A stretch of 64,000 nucleotides of DNA, taken from G963665215 sp963665215 (GTDB lineage: Bacteria; Chloroflexota; Dehalococcoidia; Lucifugimonadales; CAUZJF01). The position numbers and the translations under genes are program-made. Every line of letters begins with the position of its first letter. The first letter of the stretch is position 1. This document shows positions 25,952 to 34,611 of the stretch, one piece after another. The notes below the pieces were generated by a model. It had not been told where the DNA came from. It was given only the letters and a program-made list of their open reading frames with translations, and did not search any database. The stretch lies in contig CAXXWW010000002.1 of assembly GCA_963665215.2 (NCBI GenBank), positions 372,001-436,000 of the forward strand, given 5' to 3'.

Positions 25952-26857
25952 ATGCGGATCCTGGTAACGGGAGGGGCCGGATTTCAGGGCAGCCACCTGG
26001 CGGAGAAATGGGTGGGCGACGGGCACGAAGTCACCGTCCTGAACACCTACTCTGAAGAGGCGGAAGGAAATCTCGCCTCTATCGCCAAGACTGTGTCCGT
26101 GGTCTGGGGCAGCGTCACGGACCGGGAGGTGGTGGAGAAGTCAGTACGGGGACACGACGTTGTGGTGCACCTTGCGGCCCGGATCAATGTAGATGAGTCG
26201 TTCGCCAGCCCCAGAAGCTTCGTGGACGTAAATGTGGTGGGGACATCGAACGTTCTGGAGGCCGTTCGGCAGACGGGGGCCCGCATGATATTTGCCAGCA
26301 CCTGCGAGGTGTATGGATATGCCGAGGAGTCCCCCGTCAGCGAGGACGCCAGCCTACGTCCTCATAGCCCGTACGCGGCATCGAAGGCCGGCGCGGACCG
26401 AATGTGCTTCGCCTACTACATGAGCTACGGCCTGGACGTCACGATTCTGAGGCCCTGCAACGTTTATGGGGAGCGCCAGAAGTCCGGGCAGGGTGGGGCG
26501 GTGATCCCAATATTTGCCAGCCGCGCCGCCTCCGGCAAGCCGCTGACGATGTTTGGGACCGGCACCCAGTGGCGTGAGTACATACACGTTCGGGACCTGG
26601 TCACCGCCTATGACCTGGTGTTGCACGAGCGCGAGTTGGCGGGGGCAGCCCTGAACGTGGGAACCGGCGAGACACCTTCAATCCAGGAGATCGCCGACTT
26701 CATAGCGGACAAGATGGGGGTATCCATCGTCAACGAGCAGGCACGCCCTGGCGAGGTTCGTGGATTTGCGCTGGACAGCTCGAAGATCAGAGACCTCGGG
26801 TTCGCCCCGCGGATCAAGTTCTGGGAAGGCCTTGAAGCCTATCTGAAACAGCCCTAG
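25952..26857 (+). CDS. NAD-dependent nucleotide-sugar epimerase/dehydratase
   Basis: This 301-residue extended SDR has RILVTGGAGFQGSHLAEKWV at the N-terminus, HLAARINVDESF, FASTCEVYGYAEESPVSEDA, the catalytic YAASK, and LRPCNVYGERQ. The C-terminal substrate part has FGTGTQWREYIHVRDLV. It resembles UDP-glucose 4-epimerase and GDP-mannose dehydratase-like proteins; the exact substrate cannot be set from sequence alone. It is the last gene of the plus-strand operon, three bases from the sugar transferase stop, and ends 134 bases from the convergent glycosidase gene. Confidence 0.85.
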   Translation: MRILVTGGAGFQGSHLAEKWVGDGHEVTVLNTYSEEAEGNLASIAKTVSVVWGSVTDREVVEKSVRGHDVVVHLAARINVDESFASPRSFVDVNVVGTSNVLEAVRQTGARMIFASTCEVYGYAEESPVSEDASLRPHSPYAASKAGADRMCFAYYMSYGLDVTILRPCNVYGERQKSGQGGAVIPIFASRAASGKPLTMFGTGTQWREYIHVRDLVTAYDLVLHERELAGAALNVGTGETPSIQEIADFIADKMGVSIVNEQARPGEVRGFALDSSKIRDLGFAPRIKFWEGLEAYLKQP

Positions 26858-26902
26858 CCGCGCTACTCGGACCGCCCATGAGCAGTTGCCCTCCTCCGTC
26901 CT

Positions 26903-26919
26903 GTGGCGAAGGTCGCCAC
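26903..26919. terminator. Possible bidirectional terminator hairpin between convergent operons
   Basis: GTGGCGA-AGG-TCGCCAC forms a perfect 7-bp stem between the two convergent genes. Neither side has a T-tract, so it may only be a weak or Rho-assisted stop. Confidence 0.3.
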
Positions 26920-26991
26920 TGAGAGGTTGGCCCTTCTGTCGAGCAAGTTATCCGCGATCGCGGACCGGCGCGAGGGCCCCTTGCCGTGGGG

Positions 26992-29045
26992 TCAGCTATC
27001 TGCCGGCACGGTGTTACCGTTCGCGTCGCACTTCACGCGCGGCAGCCCCAGTGCCCACGATCGGTAGATCTCACCCAGGCAGTTGAGGGAGGCGCCCACA
27101 TCGGGGCCTTCGAAGAAGACGATCCCCATGTATTCGTCCGATCCCATATTCACTATGTCCCTCCAGGTCGTAAAGAGAAACCACCTCTCTATCAAATTGG
27201 AGGCCGCGTTGTCCTCCAGCCAGTCCAGGACGGCGATCAAGTAGTCACTCATCTTGTCCCAGTGGTAGATTCCCACCGGCACGATCTGCGTGGGAAAGGG
27301 GTCCCATATCCAGCCGTCGTACCCGACGTGGACCGCGAGCTCCGTGATCCAGATGGGCGTATCCACGTATTCGGGGATGGTGTTCAAGTATTGCCTCATG
27401 CCCTGAAGCTGGCTGATGACGATTGAGGCGTGGGTCGCCGAGTTTGGGGTATTGTTCCAGTCGATGGGGTAGGTGTCTATGGCCCACACATCCACCGGCG
27501 GCGGCTGGCCATAGCTTGCCCGGTAGGTGTCGATGAAATCTCTCAGCCAGGTCTCGCCGCTGGTGTACCCCGAGCAACCGATGCAGGTGAAGTCCCAGTT
27601 AAGGATGCTGGGGCCCGTGATTTTGGCTGTGGGGTCAGCACTCTTGATGTGGGTGTGGTAGTAGTCGAACACCTCGGCAAACTGGGCCCCGGTGATCGAT
27701 TTTCTGTTGGGCTCACCTCCCACGTACCAGTAGGAACCCGCGGGGGCGCTCCCGACTAGGGAGGCGATGGTTGAAGTGGAGAGTAAATTTCCGGGCTCGA
27801 TGGCACCTATGTGGGGGAGCTTTTCAATGCCCGTGGGTATATCTGACGTGTCTGGTGAGAAGTTGAGATACCAACGGACACCCAGGCGGTCGAGAAAATA
27901 CTCGTTTTCGGCGCCACCGCTCTTGTGACTAACCACGCCGTAGTGGGGGTCCGGAGCAGGGGTCGGGGTGGGAGTCAGCGTGGGGCTAGGGGTGCGGGTT
28001 GGCGTTCGGGACCGCGTTCTGGTGAGTGTGGGGACCGGTGTACTAGTCGGAGCAGCCTTCGGCGTGGGCGAGAAGGTTGGAGTCGGAGAGGGTGTAGCGG
28101 ATGGCGCTGGCGTTGGGGTGATCACCGGGCTGGGGGTAGAAGACGGGGTGAGGGTGATGGGGTAGCTGTGGGTGATGGGGTAGCTGTGAGTGATGGCGTG
28201 GCCGTGGGGGGAAACGGGGTCGTCGGGGACGGTGTGGCTGTGGGTGATGGGGTAGGCACGGGTGACGACGTGGCCGTCGGTAATGAAGCCGCCGCGAGTG
28301 GTGGCTCTGCGGTCTGGGTGGCTGTCGGCGACGCGATATCCATGGGCCGGCTGGCGGGTGACGGAGTTAGCGTGGGTGACGGAGCCCGTGCGGGTGGACG
28401 CATGGGGGTTGGAGAGGGACCGGGAACCGACACGGCGACAGCCGGCGAGGCCTTGGGCAATGTCACCACCGAGCGGGGGAAACGACGGGCCGGCTCGTCG
28501 ACAGTGATGGCAAAGAGGGACAGGCCCGGGGATATGGCTTCGTAGGTTAGCACACCTCCAGTGTTGATGCCGACTTGTCTCGTGGGTAGCACCGACCAGC
28601 CCCCCGAGTATCTCTCGAGCGCGACTTCCCTCGCTGTGTACCCATTCGCGTCTATCCATGCCATATCCACGTCGAAGCCGACGGTCACGTTCCCGACCTG
28701 GGTGGCGTCGAGTCCGTCGTGTCCTATTTGTATGTACTGGTAGATGGCGACCACCGGTGGGGGGCCCAGCCGGGACGGTATGCCGACGAGATTTCCAATC
28801 TGGAGATTCACCTGGCCACTGACGCCTATGGTGTCGATGGACAACGACTTGACGCCGATGGAGGGCACATCCAATACCAGCTTGAGGGACCCATCGGCCT
28901 GTATGGGGAGGTCACGAGATTCGGAGGCCACCAGACGGAGGCCCTCCGGCGCTGGCAGCAGTTCCGGCGAGTCTCCGAAGGGGTTGAAGCAGCTTACCAG
29001 GAAAATAGATAGGGCAATAAGCGCTGAGAGTCGCCACTTCGCCAT
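26992..29045 (-). pseudogene. Secreted glycoside hydrolase (clan GH-A-like) with PGF-pre-PGF-like N-domain, frameshifted in the Thr-Pro linker
   Basis: From ATG 29045 the first frame has a lipoprotein signal (LSALIALSIFLVSC). A beta-rich domain follows, ending VGFDVDMAWIDANGYTAREV, ALERYSGGWSVLPTRQVG and SPGLSLFAITVD, which resembles the PGF-pre-PGF domain of surface proteins. A long Thr/Pro/Ser linker comes next. Within it the frame changes (about 28125-28200). The second frame continues the linker and then encodes a TIM-barrel-like domain with SYWYVGGEPNRKSI (candidate acid/base Glu) and TPIWITELAVHVGYDG (candidate nucleophile Glu), typical of GH-A enzymes such as GH39 or Glyco_hydro_cc. 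It may trim the polysaccharide made here. An 18-bp tandem repeat at the break suggests replication slippage or a sequencing error. Confidence 0.75.
28153..28206. repeat. 18-bp tandem repeat in the Thr-Pro linker coding region
   Basis: GGTGATGGGGTAGCTGTG occurs twice in direct succession (28153-28170, 28171-28188), followed by a diverged third unit. It lies where the reading frame of the glycosidase gene is broken. Confidence 0.7.
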
Positions 29046-29051
29046 TATCCC

Positions 29052-29080
29052 AGCATAGACTTGAACAGCGGTTCACGCAA
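29052..29080 (-). promoter_or_regulatory. Promoter of the glycosidase gene, probably leaderless
   Basis: On the minus strand TTGCGT and TATGCT are separated by 17 bases, and the -10 ends six bases before ATG 29045. There is no Shine-Dalgarno. The layout equals that of the promoters at 11635-11664 and 21199-21227. Confidence 0.5.
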
Positions 29081-29304
29081 ATGCCCACAGGCCATGCAGT
29101 CGGGTCGTGGCTGCTCGGGAAGTGGGTCCATTGGTTCGAGTCCTGCAGACATCTAGAGACTCGTCGGCTGGCTCCTCCGCGTGGCCAGGCGAGAGCTGTG
29201 TGTATTTCAACGAGACTTCGAGCGCAGCGAACTCTTGCTCCGATCCGTTCATGATAAGATATATCCTGTGACGCTGGCGGAACGAGACGAGGTATCTTCA
29301 AAAA

Positions 29305-30640
29305 GTGTGTAAACAGTCAGGCGGTGTACCCTCTCTCTGAACAACACGGGCTCGAGGCCCAAGAGAGGAGATAGACCGCCCATGAGGAAGGAAAGCACTG
29401 AGAGTAGGTCGGAGTCAAGGCCGGAGTGGGAGCAGTTGGAGGATTGGGTGCGAAGCCAGGTCCAGAGGCTGATCCAGGAGTTGCTGGAGGAGGAGGTGAC
29501 GGCGTTTCTGGGAAGGGCGAAGTCGGCGCTCAGATCCGACTCGGACTCAGATACCGGCTATCGGAACGGATACGGCAGAGCCCGGAGGCTTACGCTGAGT
29601 TCGGGAACGATACAGCTGAGGCGGCCGCGAGTCCGCGATACCGAGGAGCAGTTCGAGAGCCGGCTGCTGCCGCTGTTCGTCAACAGGACCAGGAAGGTTG
29701 CTGAGTTGATCCCCGAGCTGTACCTGCACGGTCTATCCGAAGGCGACTTCGATCTGGCTTTGCGGGGGCTGCTGGGAGAGGACGCACCGGTATCGGCGAG
29801 CACGGTGGCCCGGTTGAAGGATAAGTGGAACGATGAGCTTGCCCAATGGCGCAGCCGGCCCCTCGATGACCTGGAAGTGGTCTACATGTGGGTGGATGGA
29901 GTCTACGTCAAGGCTGGTCTTGAGAAGGAGAAGGCGGCGGTACTGGTGGTGATGGCGGCCCTGAGCGACGGGAGCAAGGTGGTGGTGAGCGCTGTTCCCG
30001 GATACAGGGAGTCCACAGAGAACTGGTCCGAGGTGCTCAGGGACATCAAGCGCCGGGGCTTGAGCTGCCCGAGGCTGGTGGTTGGAGACGGACACCTGGG
30101 CATCTGGGGAGCTCTGCGCAACGTCTATCCGCAGGCGGCAGAGCAACGCTGCTGGAACCACAAGATCGTAAACGTGCTCGCCAAGCTTCCAAAGCGACAA
30201 CAGGACCAGGCCAAGCTCATGCTGCGTACTATCCCCTACGCGCCGACTCGGACAGAGGCTGAGCGGCTCAGGACGGTGTTCACCAGGTGGTGCGGCGACC
30301 ATTCCTACGAGGCGGCCTCAGAGGCCTTGGAGCGGGACTGGGACCGCATGGTCACCTTCTATGACTTCCCAAAGGAGCACTGGGGGCACCTTCGCACGAC
30401 GAACCCGGTAGAATCACCCTTCGCGGCCCTCAGGCTTCGGACCGATGCCGCCAAGCGCTACAAGAGGGTCGATCGGGCGATAGCGGTGATCTGGAAAATG
30501 TTGATGGTCGCCGAACAGCGCTTCAGGCGTCTGAAGGCCCCTGAGTTGATCGAAGACGTCTATCTCGGTGCACAGTATGCGGATGGAATCGCCATTGAAT
30601 CAACGGCTGAGAAGGTCGCCGCCTGATGTCGTTTACACAC
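29305..30640 (+). mobile_element. IS256-family insertion sequence (1336 bp)
   Basis: The ends are imperfect inverted repeats starting GTGTGTAAAC and continuing with CAGGCGG-like sequence. The element carries one Mutator-type transposase gene. The eight bases outside the left end (TTCAAAAA) and right end (CTATTGAC) differ, so the usual 8-9-bp target duplication is missing. The right side abuts a truncated wzz gene whose remainder is absent on the left, which suggests an adjacent deletion or rearrangement. Confidence 0.88.
29382..30626 (+). CDS. IS256-family (Mutator-type) transposase
   Basis: This intact 414-residue transposase has an N-terminal helical DNA-binding region (LIQELLEEEVTAFLGR...GYRNGYGRARRLTL). 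The DDE domain follows: VVYMWVDGVYVKAGL (first D), LVVGDGHLGIWGALR (second D) and HLRTTNPVESPFA (E, with the NP-E motif). ATG at 29382 follows AAGAGAGGAGATAG. The right inverted repeat begins about five bases after the stop. It is not closely similar to the IS256-family relic around IS1380 copy 2. Confidence 0.92.
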   Translation: MRKESTESRSESRPEWEQLEDWVRSQVQRLIQELLEEEVTAFLGRAKSALRSDSDSDTGYRNGYGRARRLTLSSGTIQLRRPRVRDTEEQFESRLLPLFVNRTRKVAELIPELYLHGLSEGDFDLALRGLLGEDAPVSASTVARLKDKWNDELAQWRSRPLDDLEVVYMWVDGVYVKAGLEKEKAAVLVVMAALSDGSKVVVSAVPGYRESTENWSEVLRDIKRRGLSCPRLVVGDGHLGIWGALRNVYPQAAEQRCWNHKIVNVLAKLPKRQQDQAKLMLRTIPYAPTRTEAERLRTVFTRWCGDHSYEAASEALERDWDRMVTFYDFPKEHWGHLRTTNPVESPFAALRLRTDAAKRYKRVDRAIAVIWKMLMVAEQRFRRLKAPELIEDVYLGAQYADGIAIESTAEKVAA

Positions 30641-30786
30641 CTATTGACGTAACCTCCTTCCTGGTTAATGCTATACAGGTAGCCGAATACGCCGCCTACG
30701 AACGGCAGCATCAGCATCAGCCACCAGTAGTGAAGGAAGGTTCCGACGTAGCGTCTTATGTCGACTGTTTCTTCTTCGATTTCCAT
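30641..30786 (-). pseudogene. Wzz/chain-length determinant protein, 5' stub truncated by IS256-family element
   Basis: The remaining stretch reads MEIEEETVDIRRYVGTFLHY then WWLMLMLPFVGGVFGYLYSI, the typical cytoplasmic start and first membrane helix of Wzz/polysaccharide co-polymerase proteins. ATG at 30786 has GGGAG upstream. After about 49 residues the frame enters the right end of the IS256-family element and stops. No continuation is found beyond the element, so the periplasmic and C-terminal parts are lost. Chain-length control must come from elsewhere or be absent. Confidence 0.7.
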
Positions 30787-31121
30787 AGCTCCCACGACAT
30801 GCAGATCAGGGTTCTAAACCGGAGCCGTCGCTTGCCCGTACAGCAACGCTTCCGCTTGAGGCATTCAGGACTCCCCCAGAGTATCTTATCGGATTGTCGC
30901 TGAGATCTTAGCAGTCGAGTTCGCACGAGCGGCAACCCAGACCAAGCGTCGGGCTTTGCGAGGTCTCCGTGTAAATGTAGCTGGCGCGTCGTTCGAGATA
31001 CTAGCCCTGTCATCCTGTCACGAAGATAAACGAGGCCCGCCAATCTGAAACAACGTGTTTCCCGGAGATGCCAATCCCGCCGATGGAGGCCGCGACTATT
31101 CTAGCATTGCTCAATGCTATA
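30787..31121. other. Intergenic region upstream of the wzz stub
   Basis: About 335 bases separate the stop of the GT4 gene from the start of the wzz stub, both on the minus strand. No gene was recognised. The region could hold a promoter for wzz, but no clear -35/-10 pair was identified. Confidence 0.4.
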
Positions 31122-32384
31122 TCATGCCACAGCCACATGGCCCCTATCACGGACAACCTGCTGGAGCACGGTCACGTAGTCCTTTGCCGTGCTCTCGCGT
31201 GACAGGTTACGGGCCACGTAGTCCCGCCCGCTGCCGCCTAGAATTTGGCGCAGCGCGCCGTCGTGATACAGCTTTACGATGGCCCCGGCCAGGCTGGAGG
31301 CGTCCTCGGGCTGGACGAATAGGCCACCACCGGCGTCTTCGAGAAGCTGCCGCGCCTGCCCGTCGACGGCCAGGACTACCGGCCGGCCGCACGCCATGAA
31401 CTCCAGCATCTTGCTCGGTATTACCGTCTTGAAGACATCCGCTTTCTTCAGTGTGACCAGACAGACGTCCGACGCACGAATCAGCGCCGGTATGCTTTCC
31501 CGGGGCTGCTGAGGCAGGAAGCGGACGTTGTCCAGGCCCCGTTCGCTGGCCATCGACACCAGCTCCTCCTTCTCCGCTCCCTCTCCCACCAGCAGGAAGA
31601 CCGCGTCCGGTAGGGAATCCTTGAGCTGTGCGGCGGCCTCAAGCACCGTGCCGAGTCCGTGCGCTTGACCGTGAGTCCCTATGTAGGAGACCACGAACTT
31701 TGCTTCAATATCTGGCAAGGTGCCAGCCCGACTGTCGGGGCCATCCGGCGTAAACACATCGATCTCTACACCGTGCTGTACGATGGAGATCTTCTCTGGG
31801 GGCACATCCCATTTTTTTACAAGCTCCTCTTTGAAGGCGGGGGTTACGACCACCAGGTGATCACTGCTCCGGTAGAGGAAGCCCGATAGGGCCCGTAGCG
31901 AGCGGATCATCAAGGAAGCGTCACTTCCCACTCCCGAGGCCGTGATCGACTCTGGCCAGAAGTCCCTGATCTCCAGGACAAGAGGGACACGCTTGATCAG
32001 CCGAAGCCACCAGCCCGTTAAACCGACTAGAAGCTGGGGTGAGGTAGCTATGATGACATCCGGCCTCCCCATGAAGCTCCCGGTCAGCGAGGACGAAAGG
32101 CAGAACGAGCTGAAGTTAACGATCCTCTCCAAGGGCCTACGATTGGGGAGTGGCATCAGCCAAGTTCGCACAACATTGATGCCGTTAATCCGTTCCCGAT
32201 GTACGAGGCGCCGCATCTTCGCCCGGTACTCGGGCGGCACGACGCCTGTGGGGTTGTTGGGAAATCCCGTCAGGACCGTGACCTGGTGGCCTTTCCCGCT
32301 CCAGCGGCGCCCCAGCTCGGACACGCGCGCAGCGGGGGCACCCATCTCGGGAGGGAAATACTGCGATACGTAGAGGATCTTCAC
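31122..32384 (-). CDS. GT4 glycosyltransferase (WbuB-like)
   Basis: This 420-residue cytoplasmic glycosyltransferase has two Rossmann domains. It begins KILYVSQYFPPEMGAPAARV and has the WbuB-like middle section (LVLEIRDFWPESITASGV). The donor-site region is VSYIGTHGQAHGLGTVLEAA ... EFMACGRPVVLAV. WbuB-type enzymes add deoxyamino sugars to lipid-linked repeat units; the exact donor here is unknown. It starts at GTG 32384, nine bases from the end of IS630 copy 2. Before that insertion it followed the C5-epimerase stop by seven bases, so the element now breaks a tightly coupled pair. Confidence 0.88.
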   Translation of the reverse strand: MKILYVSQYFPPEMGAPAARVSELGRRWSGKGHQVTVLTGFPNNPTGVVPPEYRAKMRRLVHRERINGINVVRTWLMPLPNRRPLERIVNFSSFCLSSSLTGSFMGRPDVIIATSPQLLVGLTGWWLRLIKRVPLVLEIRDFWPESITASGVGSDASLMIRSLRALSGFLYRSSDHLVVVTPAFKEELVKKWDVPPEKISIVQHGVEIDVFTPDGPDSRAGTLPDIEAKFVVSYIGTHGQAHGLGTVLEAAAQLKDSLPDAVFLLVGEGAEKEELVSMASERGLDNVRFLPQQPRESIPALIRASDVCLVTLKKADVFKTVIPSKMLEFMACGRPVVLAVDGQARQLLEDAGGGLFVQPEDASSLAGAIVKLYHDGALRQILGGSGRDYVARNLSRESTAKDYVTVLQQVVRDRGHVAVA

Positions 32385-32399
32385 TGCAAGGCTAGTGGT

Positions 32400-33038
32400 T
32401 CAACGTTTTTGTATTGATGGGTAGAGTGACTTTAGCTTGATGCGCGCATCCTCGGTAGTGAAGCGCCAATCCACTCGTATCACATCCCGGTTGCGTTGAT
32501 TCTGCCAAGCATTGACCTCGCCGCGCAGGATGTCTTGATTGGCAATCCGTCGGTCCAGGCACTGTCGAGCCAGCACACCGATCTCTATCTCCGCCATATT
32601 CAACCAACTCCCGTGTTTGGGAGTGTAGTGTATCTCCAGTCGCTCAGCTATACGCCTCGCCTCAGCAGGCTCGAATGCCTCGTATAGCGAGGACAGCTTG
32701 TGAGTGTTGAGATTGTCCATTACCAGCACGATCCGGTCTCTGTCAGGGTAGTCCTCGTCGACCAGTTCCTTTATCACATGCGCCCAGTCCACCTTCGTGC
32801 GACGCTCTCTGACCTCGACTCGGCGCCATCCGTCCAACGGTGCAAACAGCATGAACAGGCTGCTCACTCCATTGCGCTCGTATTCGTAGTCGTATGCCGC
32901 CGATAAGCCGGGCGCTGCGGGACGCGGCACTCGCGTCTCCTTGACTTGCTGTTTGCTCGTCTCATCCATGCACACCAGAACCTCATTCCCATCGTACGGC
33001 CGTTGGTAGACCTCCAGTACGTCTTCCATCGCGCACAC
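32400..33038 (-). CDS. IS630-family transposase, frame B (DDE catalytic part), copy 2
   Basis: Same frame B as at 17734-18372, with D, D and E in MDETS, MDNLN and AEIE. Expression requires a shift from frame A at the A9 run (plus-strand T9 at 33100-33108). Confidence 0.85.
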   Translation of the reverse strand: MCAMEDVLEVYQRPYDGNEVLVCMDETSKQQVKETRVPRPAAPGLSAAYDYEYERNGVSSLFMLFAPLDGWRRVEVRERRTKVDWAHVIKELVDEDYPDRDRIVLVMDNLNTHKLSSLYEAFEPAEARRIAERLEIHYTPKHGSWLNMAEIEIGVLARQCLDRRIANQDILRGEVNAWQNQRNRDVIRVDWRFTTEDARIKLKSLYPSIQKR

Positions 33039-33546
33039 AAACTCCGCGCTCTGACCGGGCGGGATGCACCAACTCTGCTTCAGCCACGGCTTCAGTTCGT
33101 TTTTTTTTAAGCGCCTGGCGAACCGTCTCGGTGCTAATGGTCCCGACTATCTCACACTCGACCAACTGGTCAGCCAACAGCTTCAGGGTCCAACTGGCAC
33201 GCCCCTCCGGCGGTTCCCCGCAGGCCATCGCTATCAACCGTGCTTCACCTTCGCCGTCCAGTCTCTTTTGACGCCGACGCAGTTGCTTTTTGCGATTCAG
33301 CGCAGACTCGACCCCCTCCTCCACACAGCGCTTGCGTATTCGCTCGACCGTTGACTGTCCCACACCGAGCGCGCTGGTGATGTCCGCGTCCTTCATTCCC
33401 CCGTCCGAGCGTGACTCATCGCTCATCAGCAGAATGCGCGCATGGGTCTGTTTGTACGCCGCAGCCCGACCGCGTGAGACCAAGGCGTTGAGTTCCTGTT
33501 GTTCGTCGGTAGTCAGTCTGATACGGTACTTCTTGGTAGACATCAT
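32983..33546 (-). CDS. IS630-family transposase, frame A (helix-turn-helix part), copy 2
   Basis: Same frame A as at 17226-17789, starting at ATG 33546 behind AGGAGG. The A9 run is conserved, so the split frame is a property of the element and not a random error in one copy. Confidence 0.85.
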   Translation of the reverse strand: MMSTKKYRIRLTTDEQQELNALVSRGRAAAYKQTHARILLMSDESRSDGGMKDADITSALGVGQSTVERIRKRCVEEGVESALNRKKQLRRRQKRLDGEGEARLIAMACGEPPEGRASWTLKLLADQLVECEIVGTISTETVRQALKKKRTEAVAEAELVHPARSERGVCVRDGRRTGGLPTAVRWE

Positions 33547-33630
33547 GGTTCCTCCTCGGTTCAACGTTACGATTGAACCCCCAAGAGGAACAATGACTAT
33601 CATGGTATTCATTTCAATGATGTTGGACCA

Positions 33631-34611
33631 CTAGTAGTATAACAGCTTGAATAGGGCCTTGTACGGCAGCGCAACGCTTCGCTTGATGAAACTGCGTCGA
33701 TAGGCGTCCCATGTCAGCGCGAACTCACGGAACGTATCTTCGCCCGTGAGGCGGTGCATGATCTGCAGCTGGACTATGTGGAGTCGATGATAGAACGGGC
33801 TGGCCAGCATGGATAGTCGGGTCCCCGACTGCTCGTAAATCGACCAGAATCCCGCGTCGTAACGAGGCAAATTGGCCGCAATTGTGGCCACCGCATTATG
33901 GAACAGTTTCTGAGCGGCAGACTCGCGCGTTGCGAGTAGGTAGTCGTATACTCCCCAGGTTGCCCAGATGAAGCCGTTCAGGATATGTGTGGGGGGAGAG
34001 ACGATATACTCCTCGAACCAGGTGTGGCCGCCATCGTCGACGTACGTGACGCCACCACTGTCCACACCGTTCAGGAAAGCCTGGAACGCGAGCCCGGCCG
34101 TATCTAGATATTCGGCGTTCTCTGTGTCGGCGTAGGCACGGACCAGTAGGGATATCCCCTGTCCCTGCGCAAGAGCGGAGTGCCAGGGGGCTCTCAAGAG
34201 ATCACGATATTCGAAGTCGAAGTGGTGGTTCCACACCCGCAGACCTGCCGGACCCTGCTCCAGGTTACTGACCAGCCAGTCAGCCGCGGCCGTGAACTTT
34301 CGGCGCCTGCCGGCATCCCCCGTGCGCCGGTACAGGTTGTAGTTTCCCAGCCCATACTGCGCTATGGCGATGGGGTTGTACTGTAGCCCGATCTTGCCGC
34401 GGTAGTTCAGGAGCGGTATCCCGGCGTGGTCGTACTCGCCGGAATAGTCCGCCTTCCCGCTGAAGGGCATGTAGTACTCGCCCAGCTCGTCCGGTCGAAA
34501 ATTCTCATTGACCCGCGGCTCGTCATACCAGAAGGTCAGGTGACTCTTTCCCGGGGTCAGGTAGGCGGCAAAGATGCGGCGGTAATAGTTCGCTCGCTGC
34601 TGGACGGTCAT
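33631..34611 (-). CDS. D-glucuronyl C5-epimerase-family protein
   Basis: The 326-residue protein matches the C5-epimerase C-terminal domain family that converts D-glucuronate to L-iduronate residues in heparosan-like polymers. Recognisable parts are PVRVNENFRPD-like N-terminal sequence (WYDEPRVNENFRPDELGEYY), LQYNPIAIAQYGLGNYNLYR, WHSALAQGQGISLLVRAY, and PPTHILNGFIWATWGVYDY with the C-terminal YHRLHIVQLQIMHRLTG. ATG 34611 is chosen over 34659 because it forms a 4-base ATGA overlap with the wecB-type stop. Its TAG stop is the insertion site of IS630 copy 2. No signal peptide is seen, so it would act in the cytoplasm or on a lipid-linked intermediate. The substrate is inferred. Confidence 0.82.
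   Translation of the reverse strand: MTVQQRANYYRRIFAAYLTPGKSHLTFWYDEPRVNENFRPDELGEYYMPFSGKADYSGEYDHAGIPLLNYRGKIGLQYNPIAIAQYGLGNYNLYRRTGDAGRRRKFTAAADWLVSNLEQGPAGLRVWNHHFDFEYRDLLRAPWHSALAQGQGISLLVRAYADTENAEYLDTAGLAFQAFLNGVDSGGVTYVDDGGHTWFEEYIVSPPTHILNGFIWATWGVYDYLLATRESAAQKLFHNAVATIAANLPRYDAGFWSIYEQSGTRLSMLASPFYHRLHIVQLQIMHRLTGEDTFREFALTWDAYRRSFIKRSVALPYKALFKLLYY

Larger units (their letters stand above)
32395..33631 (-). mobile_element. IS630-family insertion sequence, copy 2 (1237 bp plus TA)
   Basis: Identical in length and ends to the copies at 17141-18377 and 46522-47758, here on the minus strand. TA flanks both ends inside CTAG. The insertion lies at the TAG stop of the C5-epimerase gene (TAC TAG), leaving that protein complete. 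Confidence 0.94.

Noticed and set aside
28153..28206. Possible CRISPR-like or regulatory repeat
   Set aside because: Units are contiguous with no spacers and lie in a coding linker, so this is a simple tandem repeat.
27925..28545. Plus-strand frame rich in GDGVAVGDGV repeats, looking like a repeat protein
   Set aside because: It is the antisense of the Thr-Pro linker of the secreted glycosidase. The apparent repeats are a by-product.
30756..31043. 95-residue minus-strand frame overlapping the wzz stub
   Set aside because: Out of frame with the convincing Wzz N-terminus and without its own initiation signal.
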